Part shown: piece by piece, positions 36,084 to 45,273 of the stretch
How positions within the stretch are numbered: position 1 is the first letter of the stretch
How the letters are laid out: each line of letters opens with the position of its first letter
Notes under the pieces: model-generated
The model's input: the letters and a program-made list of their open reading frames with translations, nothing else
Databases searched by the model: none
Told to the model about the DNA's origin: nothing
Source of the DNA: Opitutaceae bacterium TAV5
GTDB taxonomy: Bacteria > Verrucomicrobiota > Verrucomicrobiia > Opitutales > Opitutaceae
Assembly: GCA_000242935.3 (NCBI GenBank)
Contig: CP007053.1
Span: 1 to 64,000, forward strand
Reading direction: 5' to 3'
Length of the DNA: 64,000 bases
Program-made: the position numbers and the translations under genes

Positions 36084-37769
36084 TCACTCCCTCGCCAGCG
36101 CCGCCGCCCGCCGGTACTGCGCGCGAAAGTGCGCGCCGAGCGTCGCGGCCAGCCGGATCTCCTCGGCCTTGTCGCGCGCGCCGAGAGCCGCCTTGATCGG
36201 GCCGCCCGCCGCGGCGTAGTCCACCGCGCTCACGTCGAGCATCACCGCCAGCGCCGCATCGGCGGCCCCGGTGTCGCCGCGCTCGCGGGCGGCGTGGATG
36301 GCGCGCCACGCCTGCTTCAGTTCGCGGTGCGAATCCAAGCACATCGCCCGGATGATGAAACGCAGTTCGTTGAACAGACTGCCCGACCAGTCCGCCCGGT
36401 AAACGAGCGGTTCGGCCACCGCGTACGGTTTTTCGTCCGGATCACTCCGCAGCGCATCGATTCCCGGCAAGTTATAAAAATCCTTTCGCACCGGCAGGCG
36501 CCGCAACGCAAACCGCTCCGGCCCGCCGGGCGTCCCCGCCTTCTGATCCCAAAGCCGCTGCCCCTCCATCCCGAGCACGAACTCGATAAACCCGCGCGCC
36601 ACCTCCGGATTGGGCGCGCCGCGCAGCATCGCCACCGGATCGACCGAATACGCGGTGCCTCCCTCCGGCGACACGTACGCCAGGCGGTCGCTCTCGCCCC
36701 GTCGCAACAACGCCTCCACCTGCTGCCGTCCGTAAAAATCGATGCACATCCCCGCCGCGCAGTTGCCCGCCGCCACGTCGATCGGCACCTTCTGCGCGCT
36801 GTCGGTAAAATAACGGGCGTTGGCCGCGATCCGCTGGATCAACTGCAAGCCCTGCGCCCACCCTGCCGCCACCGCAGCGGCCTCAGCCTCCGCCGGCGGG
36901 GCCGGCTCCTGCGATTTCAAATCTGAAATTTCAGATTTCAGATTTTTCCCAGCGGCGGCCCGGTTCCCTGCGGCGCGCTCGCGCACCCTGCGGTGCATCT
37001 GTTGCTGGATGAGGTTTTCAAACGCCTTGTTGATCGACCCGCTCTTCGTCGGATCGGCCAGCGCCACCTCGCCGAAATAGCGCGGATCGGCGAGATCCGT
37101 CCATTGCTCCGGGGCAGGCAGGCCCAGGCGTTCCAGCGACACGCGGTTGTAGACGATCCCGAACGCGCTCAGCACCGTCCCCAGCCAGCGCCCTTCCCTG
37201 CCCCGGTAATCGTCGCCGGCATGTTTTTGGGGAATCGCCTCGTCGGAAAACCAGTCCGGATGCGCCGCCACCACGCCGCTGTCGATCAGCCGCCCGGCCC
37301 GGTCCTGCACAATGAAATCATAGGTGCCTCCGCCAAAAAACAGGTCCACGCCGCACCCGGCGTCCGAGGCCAGAAACGCCGCCCGCGCCTCCTTTTCCTC
37401 CGCCGTGGCCGAGGCCGGCAGGCGCCCGTTGGCGTAGGCCGCCTGCACGGCAAAACTCCATGGCCGCCCCAGCCGGCGCGTCCAGTGGTAGCGGAAGGCC
37501 GCCGCGTATTCGCCTTCCAGATACCGGGCGATCTCGCTCGCGCCGCCGACGCTGCGCCAGTCCACATACACCGTCCGGCCCGTCCGCTCGCGCCACCAGC
37601 GGGCGAACGCCGTCTGGAACTCCTGGCGGATGGCCTCGTTGTGCGGCGAAAGGATGACAAGCGTGTCGTCCGCCCGCCCCGGCGCCTCGCGCGCCGGACG
37701 CAGCAGGAACGGCAGGGCCACGATGACCGCGATGACGAGCAGGACGAGGCTGTTGCGAAGCGTGAACAT
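36084..37769 (-). CDS. ABC transporter solute-binding protein, iron(III)-type
   Basis: The 561-residue protein has a single N-terminal membrane anchor (LVLLVIAVIVALPFLL) and a periplasmic binding fold of the Fbp/SfuA type: LVILSPHNEAIRQEFQTAF, VDLFFGGGTYDF, LSAFGIVYNRVSLERLGLP, ADPTKSGSINKAFENL, AAGMCIDFYGRQQVEAL. It probably captures ferric iron or a related ligand for the ATPase encoded 21 nt further upstream. No permease is present in the window, so the transporter is incomplete here. Residues about 277-287 (KNLKSEISDLKSQ) come from a 20-nt palindrome inserted in frame. Confidence 0.8.
   Translation of the reverse strand: MFTLRNSLVLLVIAVIVALPFLLRPAREAPGRADDTLVILSPHNEAIRQEFQTAFARWWRERTGRTVYVDWRSVGGASEIARYLEGEYAAAFRYHWTRRLGRPWSFAVQAAYANGRLPASATAEEKEARAAFLASDAGCGVDLFFGGGTYDFIVQDRAGRLIDSGVVAAHPDWFSDEAIPQKHAGDDYRGREGRWLGTVLSAFGIVYNRVSLERLGLPAPEQWTDLADPRYFGEVALADPTKSGSINKAFENLIQQQMHRRVRERAAGNRAAAGKNLKSEISDLKSQEPAPPAEAEAAAVAAGWAQGLQLIQRIAANARYFTDSAQKVPIDVAAGNCAAGMCIDFYGRQQVEALLRRGESDRLAYVSPEGGTAYSVDPVAMLRGAPNPEVARGFIEFVLGMEGQRLWDQKAGTPGGPERFALRRLPVRKDFYNLPGIDALRSDPDEKPYAVAEPLVYRADWSGSLFNELRFIIRAMCLDSHRELKQAWRAIHAARERGDTGAADAALAVMLDVSAVDYAAAGGPIKAALGARDKAEEIRLAATLGAHFRAQYRRAAALARE
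36919..36938. repeat. palindrome inserted in frame in the solute-binding protein gene
   Basis: AAATCTGAAATTTCAGATTT is a perfect 20-nt palindrome followed by a further CAGATTT. It is much more AT-rich than the surrounding gene and encodes part of KSEISDLKS. It is a second kind of coding insertion, different from the CACGGGCT hairpins. Confidence 0.7.
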
Positions 37770-37790
37770 GGGTTGGCCGGGGGGGGGTAT

Positions 37791-38951
37791 TCAGCGCGTC
37801 AGTACAACCACATCCTCCGGCGCCACGTGCGCAAACAGTTCCCGCTCGCGCGCCGCCGCGCCGATGTGGCGCGGATTGAGTTCGTACACCTTGATCGTGC
37901 GCGGCTCCCCGGCCCCGCCCGCGCCGGAGTTCGCGCCGCCGCCCGCCGCGCTGCCGCCACCGGTCACAAAACCGTATTGCGCCACCTCGCCGAGGTACAC
38001 GCACTCGCCGATCCGGCCGCGCAGGGTGTTGGCAGAGGCGCCGCTCTCGCGCAACGTCCACGCCTCGGGCCGGATCGACAACGTCACGCGCGCGCCTTCG
38101 GCCAGCGCGCCCGGACCCGCCGCCGTCGCCGTCGCTGGATCTCCGGCCACGCCGACGAACCGGCCCAGCGCCGTGTCCACCGCGATCTCCGCGCCCTGTC
38201 CCGGCGCGCCGCGCGAGATGACCCGCCCCTCGACAAAATCCGTCTCGCCGATGAAATGCGCCACCGCCTTGCACACCGGCCGGCAGTAAACCTCGCGCGG
38301 CGCGCCCGTTTGCAGAACCTTCCCGGCGTCGAGGACGGCCATCCGGTCGGCCACTGAAAGCGCCTCCTTCTGGTCGTGCGTCACGTAAACGGTCGTCAAC
38401 CCGGCCTCCTTGCACACGCGGCGGATCTCCATGCGCATTTCCAGGCGCAGCTTGGCATCGAGATTGGAGAGCGGCTCGTCGAGCAACAGGCACCGCGGCC
38501 GCACGACCAGCGCGCGGGCGAGCGCCACGCGTTGCTGTTGCCCGCCCGAAAGCTGGTTGGGCTTGCGGTCGGCGCAATGCGTCATGTGGACGGAGGCGAG
38601 CGCCTCGTCCACCCGCCGCCGGATTTCGGCCCGCGGCACCTTGCGCTCTTCCAGGCCAAAGGCGACGTTGCCCGCGACCGTCAGGTGCGGCCAGAGCGCA
38701 TAACTCTGGAACACCATGCCGGTGTTGCGCCGGTGCGGAGGCAGCCGGGTGACGTCGTCCTCGCCAAACAGGATCCGCCCCGTGTCCGGTTCGGCAAACC
38801 CGGCCAGGCTCCGGAGCAGGGTCGTCTTGCCGCACCCGCTCGGCCCGAGCAGAAAAAACAGCTCCCCGGGCTCGATGGTCAGCGAAAGGTCGTCCAGCGC
38901 GACCGTGGACCCGAAGCGTTTGGTAAGATTCTGGATGCGGATCGAGATCAT
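37791..38951 (-). CDS. ABC transporter ATP-binding protein, iron(III)/polyamine type
   Basis: The 386-residue ATPase has Walker A GPSGCGKTTLLR, signature [16 protein letters not shown], Walker B CLLLDEPLSNLD and switch YVTHDQKEAL. The C-terminal 150 residues form TOBE domains with a Gly/Ala-rich linker (GGGSAAGGGANSGAGG near 335). This is the FbpC/PotA family, and pairing with the downstream solute-binding protein points to ferric iron. The two genes are on one strand with 21 nt between them, the ATPase first. The permease partner is not here. Confidence 0.85.
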   Translation of the reverse strand: MISIRIQNLTKRFGSTVALDDLSLTIEPGELFFLLGPSGCGKTTLLRSLAGFAEPDTGRILFGEDDVTRLPPHRRNTGMVFQSYALWPHLTVAGNVAFGLEERKVPRAEIRRRVDEALASVHMTHCADRKPNQLSGGQQQRVALARALVVRPRCLLLDEPLSNLDAKLRLEMRMEIRRVCKEAGLTTVYVTHDQKEALSVADRMAVLDAGKVLQTGAPREVYCRPVCKAVAHFIGETDFVEGRVISRGAPGQGAEIAVDTALGRFVGVAGDPATATAAGPGALAEGARVTLSIRPEAWTLRESGASANTLRGRIGECVYLGEVAQYGFVTGGGSAAGGGANSGAGGAGEPRTIKVYELNPRHIGAAARERELFAHVAPEDVVVLTR

Positions 38952-39518
38952 GCGCGCGAGAAACCGGAGTCGTTCGTCAGGTTGTCAGGTTGTCAGTAAA
39001 ACCAGGAAGCAAGGTCCGCGCCCCGGCGGAGTCAAAGCGGATCGGTCGATGACGGGCCGATGACGAGGCATCCGGAGCCCGCGACGGGTCCGTTGCCCGA
39101 GCCGGACCGGCTTGCACCGGCACCCCGGATGTTCATGAATTTACTGATGTTACGCGACGGAGGAGAAGTGGCGCGGGCGTCTCGCCCGCAGACGGCGCGG
39201 GAGCGCCGCCCCGAGACAAGGCTGAGAGGCACCTCCAGCAGATGCGAGCGAGACGCCCGCGCCACGACGCTCCGCGTCACATCCGTTATTTTATACAAAG
39301 ATCGCGAAGAACGCGAAGTTCACCATCAGCAAGTCCTTGCGCCCTTTGCGGGCTGGGTGTGAAAATCCGGAGGTTTCGGGACGTTGATCCTGATTCACCG
39401 CGGGCAGCATGAGAGACGTCCCTGCCTGCGGGCCGCAGTCCCTGCCCGGGCCGCAAAAACCGCGCGTTTTTCTTTCTGGCAAGCGCCGCGACGCTCACCA
39501 GCGTTGTCCCTTCTCCCT
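38952..39518. other. gene-free stretch with repeats, before pyrE
   Basis: No gene is supported in these 567 nt. They hold a triple direct repeat of GTTGTCAG-like 8-mers around 38976-38996 and the inverted repeat at 39168-39265. An AT-poor region follows up to the pyrE start. Confidence 0.6.
39168..39265. repeat. 18-bp inverted repeat containing 7-3-7 hairpins
   Basis: GTGGCGCGGGCGTCTCGC (39168-39185) is repeated exactly in reverse complement at 39248-39265. Its first arm also contains GCGGGCG-TCT-CGCCCGC (39173-39189), a member of the window-wide hairpin family. Confidence 0.8.
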
Positions 39519-40094
39519 ATGGATGCACAACAGCAGGAAATCCTCGATATCTTCACCCGCACCCGGGCTCTCCTTCGCGGCCATTTCGTCCTCCGGTCCG
39601 GCCTCCACAGCGGCCACTACTTCCAGTGCGCCCAGGTGTGCCAGGACATGGGCGCCGTCCAGCGGCTCGCCGAGCTCCTCCTTGAAAAACTCCGCGCCCG
39701 GGGCGTCGCTTTCCAGACCGTGCTCGCCCCGGCGATGGGCGGCCTGGTGATCGGCCAGGAAATCGCCCGCCAGGCCGGCGTCCGCTATATTTTTGCCGAG
39801 AAGGAGCACGACCGCCTCGTGCTCCGCCGGGGATTCCGCTTCGCTCCGGGCGAACGCGTGCTCGTGGCCGAGGACGTCGTCACGCGCGGCGGCCGCGTCA
39901 TCGAATGCCTCGACCTGATCCGCCAGGGCGGCGGCGAGGCCGTCGCGGTCGGCATGCTCGTGGACCGCAGCGCCGGTGCCATGCGCTTCGACGTGCCCGC
40001 CGTGTCGCTGCTCGAACTCAGTTTCCCGACGTATCCCGCCGACCAGCTCCCGCCCGAACTCGCCGCTCTCCCGGTCGAGAAACCCGGCAGTTAA
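39519..40094 (+). CDS. pyrE: orotate phosphoribosyltransferase
   Basis: This enzyme makes OMP from orotate and PRPP in pyrimidine synthesis. The 191-residue product has [13 protein letters not shown], the loop [36 protein letters not shown], and the PRPP motif [16 protein letters not shown]. The AEDVVTRGG stretch is the typical 13-residue PRPP loop with the last acidic pair. The ATG at 39519 opens the conserved N-terminus. It stands 75 nt before the topoisomerase gene on the same strand. Confidence 0.93.
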   Translation: MDAQQQEILDIFTRTRALLRGHFVLRSGLHSGHYFQCAQVCQDMGAVQRLAELLLEKLRARGVAFQTVLAPAMGGLVIGQEIARQAGVRYIFAEKEHDRLVLRRGFRFAPGERVLVAEDVVTRGGRVIECLDLIRQGGGEAVAVGMLVDRSAGAMRFDVPAVSLLELSFPTYPADQLPPELAALPVEKPGS

Positions 40095-40168
40095 GCCGCG
40101 CCCTTTCGTCTCCCGTCTCTCCTCTTCATTTCAGCATTTCCGTTTTCAGCGTTTCCGCTTTTTCCCAC

Positions 40169-42013
40169 ATGGCCGCCGACTACACCGAATCTTCCATCAA
40201 GACCCTTTCCCCTCTCGAGCACATCCGCCTGCGTCCCGGCATGTACATCGGCCGCCTCGGCAACGGCGCCCACGCCGAGGATGGCATCTACGTCCTGCTC
40301 AAGGAGACCATCGACAACTCCATCGACGAATTCACGATGGGCCACGGCAAAAAAATCGAGGTCTACCTCGACGAACGCACCCTCACCGTCCGCGACTACG
40401 GACGCGGCATCCCGCTCGGCAAACTCGTCGACTGCGTCTCCATCATCAACACCGGCGCCAAGTACGACAGCGAGACGTTCCAGAAGGCCGTCGGCCTCAA
40501 CGGCGTCGGCCAGAAAGCCGTCAACGCCCTCTCCGTCAGCTACCGCGCCGAGGCCATTCGCGACGGCCAGTGCAAGATCGCCGAATTCCGCCAGGGCAAG
40601 CTCGTCAAGGACAACAAGGTCCAGGCCACCACCGAGAAAAACGGCACCATTATCGAATTCACTCCCGACGAGGCGCTCTTCGGAGCCGACTTCCGCTTCC
40701 GCACCGAGTACATCGAGGAAATGCTCTGGAACTACGCGTTCCTCAATCGCGGCCTCACGCTCTATTTCAACGGCAAGCCCTACCGCTCCGAAAACGGCCT
40801 GAAAGACCTGCTCACCAAAAAACTCACCGGCGAACCGCTCTATCCGCTCGCCCACATCGAGGCGCCCGACATCGAGGTCGCGCTGACCCACGGCGAACAC
40901 TACGGCGAAGAATATTACTCCTTCGTCAACGGCCAGCACACCACCATGGGCGGCACGCACCTCGCGGCCTTCCGCGAAGGCGTCGTCGCCACCGTGCGCA
41001 ACTTTTTCAAGAAAGACTACGAGGCCGCCGACGTGCGCCAGTCGATCATCGCCGCCGTCTCGATCCGCGTGCAGGAACCCGTGTTCGAATCGCAGACCAA
41101 GACCAAGCTCGGCTCCAGCGAGATGGGCCCCAAAGGCCCCAGCGTCCGCCAGTTCATCATCCAGTTTCTCCAGCAACACCTCGACAACTGGCTGCATCGC
41201 AATCCCGAGGCCGCCGACGCCGTGAAGCGCAAGATCGAGGCCAGCGAACGCGAGCGCAAGGAACTCTCCGGCATCCGCAACCTCGCGAAAGAACGCGCCA
41301 AAAAAGCCTCGCTCCACAACCGCAAGCTTCGCGACTGCCGCATCCACCTCGACTCGAAAGACAAGCGCGCCGAGGAGAGCAGCATCTTCATCGTCGAGGG
41401 CGACTCCGCCGCCGGCTCGCTCACCTCCTGCCGTGACGTGCAGACGCAGGCGGTCTTCGCGCTGAAGGGCAAACCGCTCAACACCTTCGGCCTCACCAAG
41501 AAGGTCATCTACGAAAACGAGGAATTCCACCTCCTCCAGAGCGCGCTCAACATCGAGGAAGGCATCGAACACCTGCGCTACAACAAGGTCATCGTCGCCA
41601 CCGACGCCGACGTCGACGGCATGCACATCCGGCTGTTGCTGCTCTCGTTTTTCCTGCAATTTTTCCCCGACCTCATCACGCAGGGCCACGTATCCATTCT
41701 GGAAACACCGCTTTTCCGCGTGCGCAACAAGAAGCAGACGATCTACTGCTACAGCGAAGCCGAGAAACAGTCCGCACTCCACAAGCTCGGGCAGAATGCG
41801 GAGATCACCCGCTTCAAGGGACTCGGCGAAGTGAGCCCGTCGGAGTTCAAGGACTTTATCGGCGAGAACATCCGCCTCGAACCCGTGACGCTCGCCCACC
41901 TGCACAACAGCACCGAGCTCCTCACCTTCTACATGGGGAAAAACACGCCGAAGCGGCAGGATTTCATCATCGAAAACCTCCGCGTCGAAAAAGACCTCGT
42001 CGAGGTCGCCTGA
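40169..42013 (+). CDS. parE: DNA topoisomerase IV subunit B (ParE/GyrB type)
   Basis: This ATPase subunit of a type II topoisomerase has 614 residues. The GHKL ATPase region comprises [23 protein letters not shown] and [14 protein letters not shown]. The Toprim region has [14 protein letters not shown] and [17 protein letters not shown]. The short form without the GyrB insertion and the ending [13 protein letters not shown] favour ParE over GyrB. No ParC gene follows. The upstream 40130-40165 carries several GCTGAAA-family repeats. The ATG at 40169 begins the protein. Confidence 0.88.
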   Translation: MAADYTESSIKTLSPLEHIRLRPGMYIGRLGNGAHAEDGIYVLLKETIDNSIDEFTMGHGKKIEVYLDERTLTVRDYGRGIPLGKLVDCVSIINTGAKYDSETFQKAVGLNGVGQKAVNALSVSYRAEAIRDGQCKIAEFRQGKLVKDNKVQATTEKNGTIIEFTPDEALFGADFRFRTEYIEEMLWNYAFLNRGLTLYFNGKPYRSENGLKDLLTKKLTGEPLYPLAHIEAPDIEVALTHGEHYGEEYYSFVNGQHTTMGGTHLAAFREGVVATVRNFFKKDYEAADVRQSIIAAVSIRVQEPVFESQTKTKLGSSEMGPKGPSVRQFIIQFLQQHLDNWLHRNPEAADAVKRKIEASERERKELSGIRNLAKERAKKASLHNRKLRDCRIHLDSKDKRAEESSIFIVEGDSAAGSLTSCRDVQTQAVFALKGKPLNTFGLTKKVIYENEEFHLLQSALNIEEGIEHLRYNKVIVATDADVDGMHIRLLLLSFFLQFFPDLITQGHVSILETPLFRVRNKKQTIYCYSEAEKQSALHKLGQNAEITRFKGLGEVSPSEFKDFIGENIRLEPVTLAHLHNSTELLTFYMGKNTPKRQDFIIENLRVEKDLVEVA

Positions 42014-42029
42014 GGCCATGGATTCAATA

Positions 42030-42136
42030 GCCACAAAAAGCACCAAAAGACAGTCCACGCACTCACCCGTCCATCGCGCCTACAGGCGCACGGGAGACTC
42101 TCGCCGGGCGCAAAGGAATTTTGTGTTTTTTGTGGC
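42030..42136. repeat. imperfect inverted repeat (GCCACAAAAAGCAC type)
   Basis: GCCACAAAAAGCACCAAAA (42030-42048) is mirrored by TTTTGTGTTTTTTGTGGC (42119-42136) with two or three differences. It fills the gap between the topoisomerase gene and panE. Confidence 0.6.
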
Positions 42137-42160
42137 CATTCCTTTTGGAAGTTTTCCGTC

Positions 42161-43066
42161 ATGATCGAAACCGTGGCCATTCTCGGCTCCGGCGCGCTCG
42201 GGCTCTACTACGGCGGACGCCTCGCGCACGCGGGCATCGATGTGCGCTTCCTCGCCCGCAGCGACCTCGCCCACCTGCGCAAGCACGGCATCACCGTCCG
42301 CTATCCGGAAGACACCTTCACTCTCAAATCCGTCCGCGCCGAGGGCACGCCCGAAGACATCGGTCCGGTGGATCTCGTTGTCGTCAGCCTCAAGGCCACG
42401 GCCAACGGGGAGCTCCCCCGCCTGCTCCCTCCCCTGCTCCACTCCGGCACCAGCGTCCTCATGATCCAGAACGGGCTCGGCGTGGACGACGTTGCCGCCA
42501 CCATCGTCGGCCCCGCGCGCACCGTCGGCGGCCTCTGTTTCGTGTGCGTCAACCGCATCGGCCCCGGCCATGCGGAATGCACGATGACCGGCGTGGTCGT
42601 GGTCGGCGAATTCGCCGGCCCCGCCACCGACCGCACCCGCGCCCTCGCCGCCCTCTGGGAAAAGGCCGGCATGAAGATGTCCGTCACCGACAATCTCGCC
42701 GAGGCCCGCTGGAAAAAGCTCGTCTGGAACATCCCGTTCAACGGGCTCGCCGTCACCGGCGGCGGCATCGACACGGAAAAAATCCTCGCCGACCCGGCAA
42801 TGACCGCCGAGGTGTGGGCGCTCATGCGCGAGGTGCAGGCCGCGGCCGCCGCCCACGGCATCACCATCCCCGATGATTTTGTGAAACACCAGGTCGAGCG
42901 CACGTATCCGATGGGTCCTTACAAACCCTCGACGATGCTCGACTACGTGGCCGGCAAGCCGATCGAACTCGAACCGATCTGGGGCGAACCGCTCCGGCGC
43001 GCCCGGGAAAAGGGCGTCGCCGTGCCGCATCTCGCCGCGCTCTACGAACGCCTGCGGAGGATGTAG
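42161..43066 (+). CDS. panE: 2-dehydropantoate 2-reductase
   Basis: This NADPH enzyme makes pantoate for coenzyme A synthesis. The 301-residue protein has the Rossmann motif AILGSGALGLYYGGRLA at the N-terminus and DLVVVSLKA (lysine of the active site) near residue 80. QNGLGVDD, WKKLVWNIPFNGLAVTGGG and a C-terminal helical domain with KPSTMLDYVAGKPIELEPIWGEP (substrate site) follow. The ApbA/PanE C-terminal motif with Lys, Ser and Glu is intact. The length is normal. It is a single gene. Confidence 0.88.
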   Translation: MIETVAILGSGALGLYYGGRLAHAGIDVRFLARSDLAHLRKHGITVRYPEDTFTLKSVRAEGTPEDIGPVDLVVVSLKATANGELPRLLPPLLHSGTSVLMIQNGLGVDDVAATIVGPARTVGGLCFVCVNRIGPGHAECTMTGVVVVGEFAGPATDRTRALAALWEKAGMKMSVTDNLAEARWKKLVWNIPFNGLAVTGGGIDTEKILADPAMTAEVWALMREVQAAAAAHGITIPDDFVKHQVERTYPMGPYKPSTMLDYVAGKPIELEPIWGEPLRRAREKGVAVPHLAALYERLRRM

Positions 43067-43085
43067 CCGGCGTGCCCGCCAGGCC

Positions 43086-43937
43086 TCAGCCGCGGACCGG
43101 ATCGGTCGCGACTGCGGAAGACGATACCGGCGATGGCTCGACGGATGACATCGCCTTCACGGGCCGGTACGTCCAGTACAGGGCGAGCCCTGTGAAGAGG
43201 AATCCGCCGACAAAATTGCCGGCCGTCACCGGAAGCTGGTTCCACAGCCACCAGTCGGACAGCGAGACTTTGGCGCCCATCATCATGCCCGCCGGGATGA
43301 CGAACATGTTGACCACGGAGTGCTCGAACCCCTGCCCGAAAAACGTGAGGATCGGCAGCCACGCCGCCACGATCTTGCCCACCGTGGACTGCGAGGTCAT
43401 CGCCATGACCACGCCCATGCAGACCATCCAGTTACAGAGGATCGCCTTGACAAAAACGGTGACGAGCCCGGCGAAGCCGTGCGTCGCATAACCGGTGGTC
43501 TTCGCCTCGGCGATGGATGCGATTTTTGCTCCGAGCGCGGCCGGCGCCTCCGTGCCCATGCCGGTGAGCACCACATAAAGAAGCGCGCCGTATGCCAGAC
43601 TGCCGAGCAGGTTGCCGAGAAACACCCATCCCAGGTTCGTACCGACCATGCGCCAGGAACGCGTGCCGTCCACGGCGGAGAGCGTGGTGATGGCGAAGCT
43701 GCCGGTGACCAGCTCGAGCCCCAGCAGCACGATCATGACAAACCCGACCGGGAAAATGAGCGCGCCGACCAGCGGCACGGTTTGCGCCGCTCCGGTGAGC
43801 GCCAGGCTGGTGGCGAAGCCCAGCAGGGCGCCGGAAAGAAAGCCACGGATCAGCAGATCCCTGACGGAGAGGCCGGCCTTGGTGTGACCGGCGGCGACCA
43901 TCGTTTTCACGACGTCGGCGGGTTTGATGAAGTCCAT
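43086..43937 (-). CDS. formate/nitrite transporter family channel
   Basis: The 283-residue membrane protein has six hydrophobic segments of FNT type (GFLSGALLGFATSLALTGAA, FPVGFVMIVLLGLELVTGSF, WVFLGNLLGSLAYGALLYVV and AILCNWMVCMGVVMAMTSQ). The central AILCNWMVCMG motif and the FEHSVVNMFVIPAGMMMGA segment are diagnostic. It could carry nitrite, formate or hydrosulfide; the neighbour at 44008 points to nitrate/nitrite. The ATG at 43937 starts the conserved IKPADVVKTM region. The next gene upstream on this strand is the NasS-like protein, 70 nt away. Confidence 0.86.
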   Translation of the reverse strand: MDFIKPADVVKTMVAAGHTKAGLSVRDLLIRGFLSGALLGFATSLALTGAAQTVPLVGALIFPVGFVMIVLLGLELVTGSFAITTLSAVDGTRSWRMVGTNLGWVFLGNLLGSLAYGALLYVVLTGMGTEAPAALGAKIASIAEAKTTGYATHGFAGLVTVFVKAILCNWMVCMGVVMAMTSQSTVGKIVAAWLPILTFFGQGFEHSVVNMFVIPAGMMMGAKVSLSDWWLWNQLPVTAGNFVGGFLFTGLALYWTYRPVKAMSSVEPSPVSSSAVATDPVRG

Positions 43938-44007
43938 ACGGTGTATCGACGGGTTGATGTTTTGTGGTTGCCTGAACGGAAAGACGGAGAGGACCGGCGC
44001 GGCGCCC

Positions 44008-45156
44008 TCAGGCGCTGCCCGCAGCGGAGAGGCTGCGGCGCTGCAGGGCTTGCGCAAAAAGATCGGCCCGGAACAGGGTGCGCGAAAAGTGCCGCGGCAG
44101 GACGAAGCCGGCCGGGATGAGCCCGTGACGTCGCATGCTCTCGACGAGCCAGTCGGCCTGCCCGGGCTCCGGCCGGGACGGAGTGAAGGCGACGGTGCGT
44201 TGCGCGGTGTCGGCGGCGAGGCGGTTGTGGCCGTAGCTGAACGGACCGGCGAGACCGGCCGCGAGAACGCGCTCGGCGAGGTTGAGGTATTCGCGCCGGC
44301 CCAGGAGCCGAGCCAGTTCGGGACGGAAGTCCGGGCGGTCGCACAACTCCGCGGCCTCGCTCACGGCGGCGACGAGCGCGAGGTGTTCGTCGCCGCGCGT
44401 CGCGGCGAATTCTCCGCCCGCCATCAGCACCTTTTCGGGATGCTCCGGGCTGATGTCGCGGCTGCGGGCGGCGCACCAGCCGACCGCTTCGCGGACGGCG
44501 AGCGACGTCCACGGCTCGCCCACGCAGTAACCGTCGATCGTGCCGGCGGCGAGGTTGCGAAAGAGCTGCGCGGGCGGCACGACCACGATCCGCACATCGC
44601 GCCCGGGATCGATGCCTCCGGAGCGCAACCACTCGCACAGCAAGAGGTGATGCGTGGAAAAACGATAGACGACCCCCAGCACCAGCGGGCGCTCGTGCCG
44701 GTTGCGCACGATCTCGTCGCGCAGCGAGGCGACGTCGCGCACGCCGCGCTGCCAGAGCGATTCGGAGAGCGTGATGGCGTTGCCCTCGCTGCTGAGCAGG
44801 CACGCGGTCAGGCAGGGGCGGGCCGGCCCCTCCAGCCCGAGCGCCGTGCTCACGACCATCGCCCCGAGGGCATGGGCGGCATCGAGCTCGCCATAAATGA
44901 CCTTGTCGCGAATCGTCGCCCAGCCGACCTCGCGCGAGAGCTCGACCGCCAGACCCTGCCGGCGAAAAAATCCGTATTCGTGCGCGACGATGAGCGGCGC
45001 CGCGTCGCTGAGCGCGATGAAACCGAGCCGCAGAGGTCGAGAGGACGCCGGCGACGGCGGTGACGCAGTTGGCAGTGATGCCGGCCGCGCAGGAAACCCG
45101 GCGGCAGCGGCGGAGGCGGCGCGTGGACGGGAACCGGATTTTTTGACGGAAGGCAT
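44008..45156 (-). CDS. NrtA/NasS-like nitrate-binding protein without signal peptide
   Basis: The 382-residue protein has the CmpA/NrtA/NasS binding fold: LRLGFIALSDAAPLIVAHEYGFF, EVGWATIRDKVIYGELDAAHALGAM, GVVYRFSTHHLLLCEWLRSGGIDP, DGYCVGEPW. The N-terminus (MPSVKKSGSRPRAA) is polar and basic with no signal peptide or lipobox. This fits cytoplasmic nitrate sensors of the NasS type better than periplasmic NrtA. NasS works with the antiterminator NasT, but no NasT gene is nearby. The LysR gene is divergent from it across 117 nt. Confidence 0.75.
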   Translation of the reverse strand: MPSVKKSGSRPRAASAAAAGFPARPASLPTASPPSPASSRPLRLGFIALSDAAPLIVAHEYGFFRRQGLAVELSREVGWATIRDKVIYGELDAAHALGAMVVSTALGLEGPARPCLTACLLSSEGNAITLSESLWQRGVRDVASLRDEIVRNRHERPLVLGVVYRFSTHHLLLCEWLRSGGIDPGRDVRIVVVPPAQLFRNLAAGTIDGYCVGEPWTSLAVREAVGWCAARSRDISPEHPEKVLMAGGEFAATRGDEHLALVAAVSEAAELCDRPDFRPELARLLGRREYLNLAERVLAAGLAGPFSYGHNRLAADTAQRTVAFTPSRPEPGQADWLVESMRRHGLIPAGFVLPRHFSRTLFRADLFAQALQRRSLSAAGSA

Positions 45157-45273
45157 GGCGTTGATGCCGGGAGATTGAGCCTCCCGCGTGCCAGCGGAGG
45201 CGGTTGGCTCGAGAAATGCTCTTCAGGTATTTCATGATTTTGATGCGCGCCTCTCATCAGGATTTCCCATAAA

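Noticed and set aside
44008-45156. Annotation as a periplasmic NrtA transporter component
   Set aside because: No signal peptide or ABC partners are visible, so a cytoplasmic NasS-like role is preferred.
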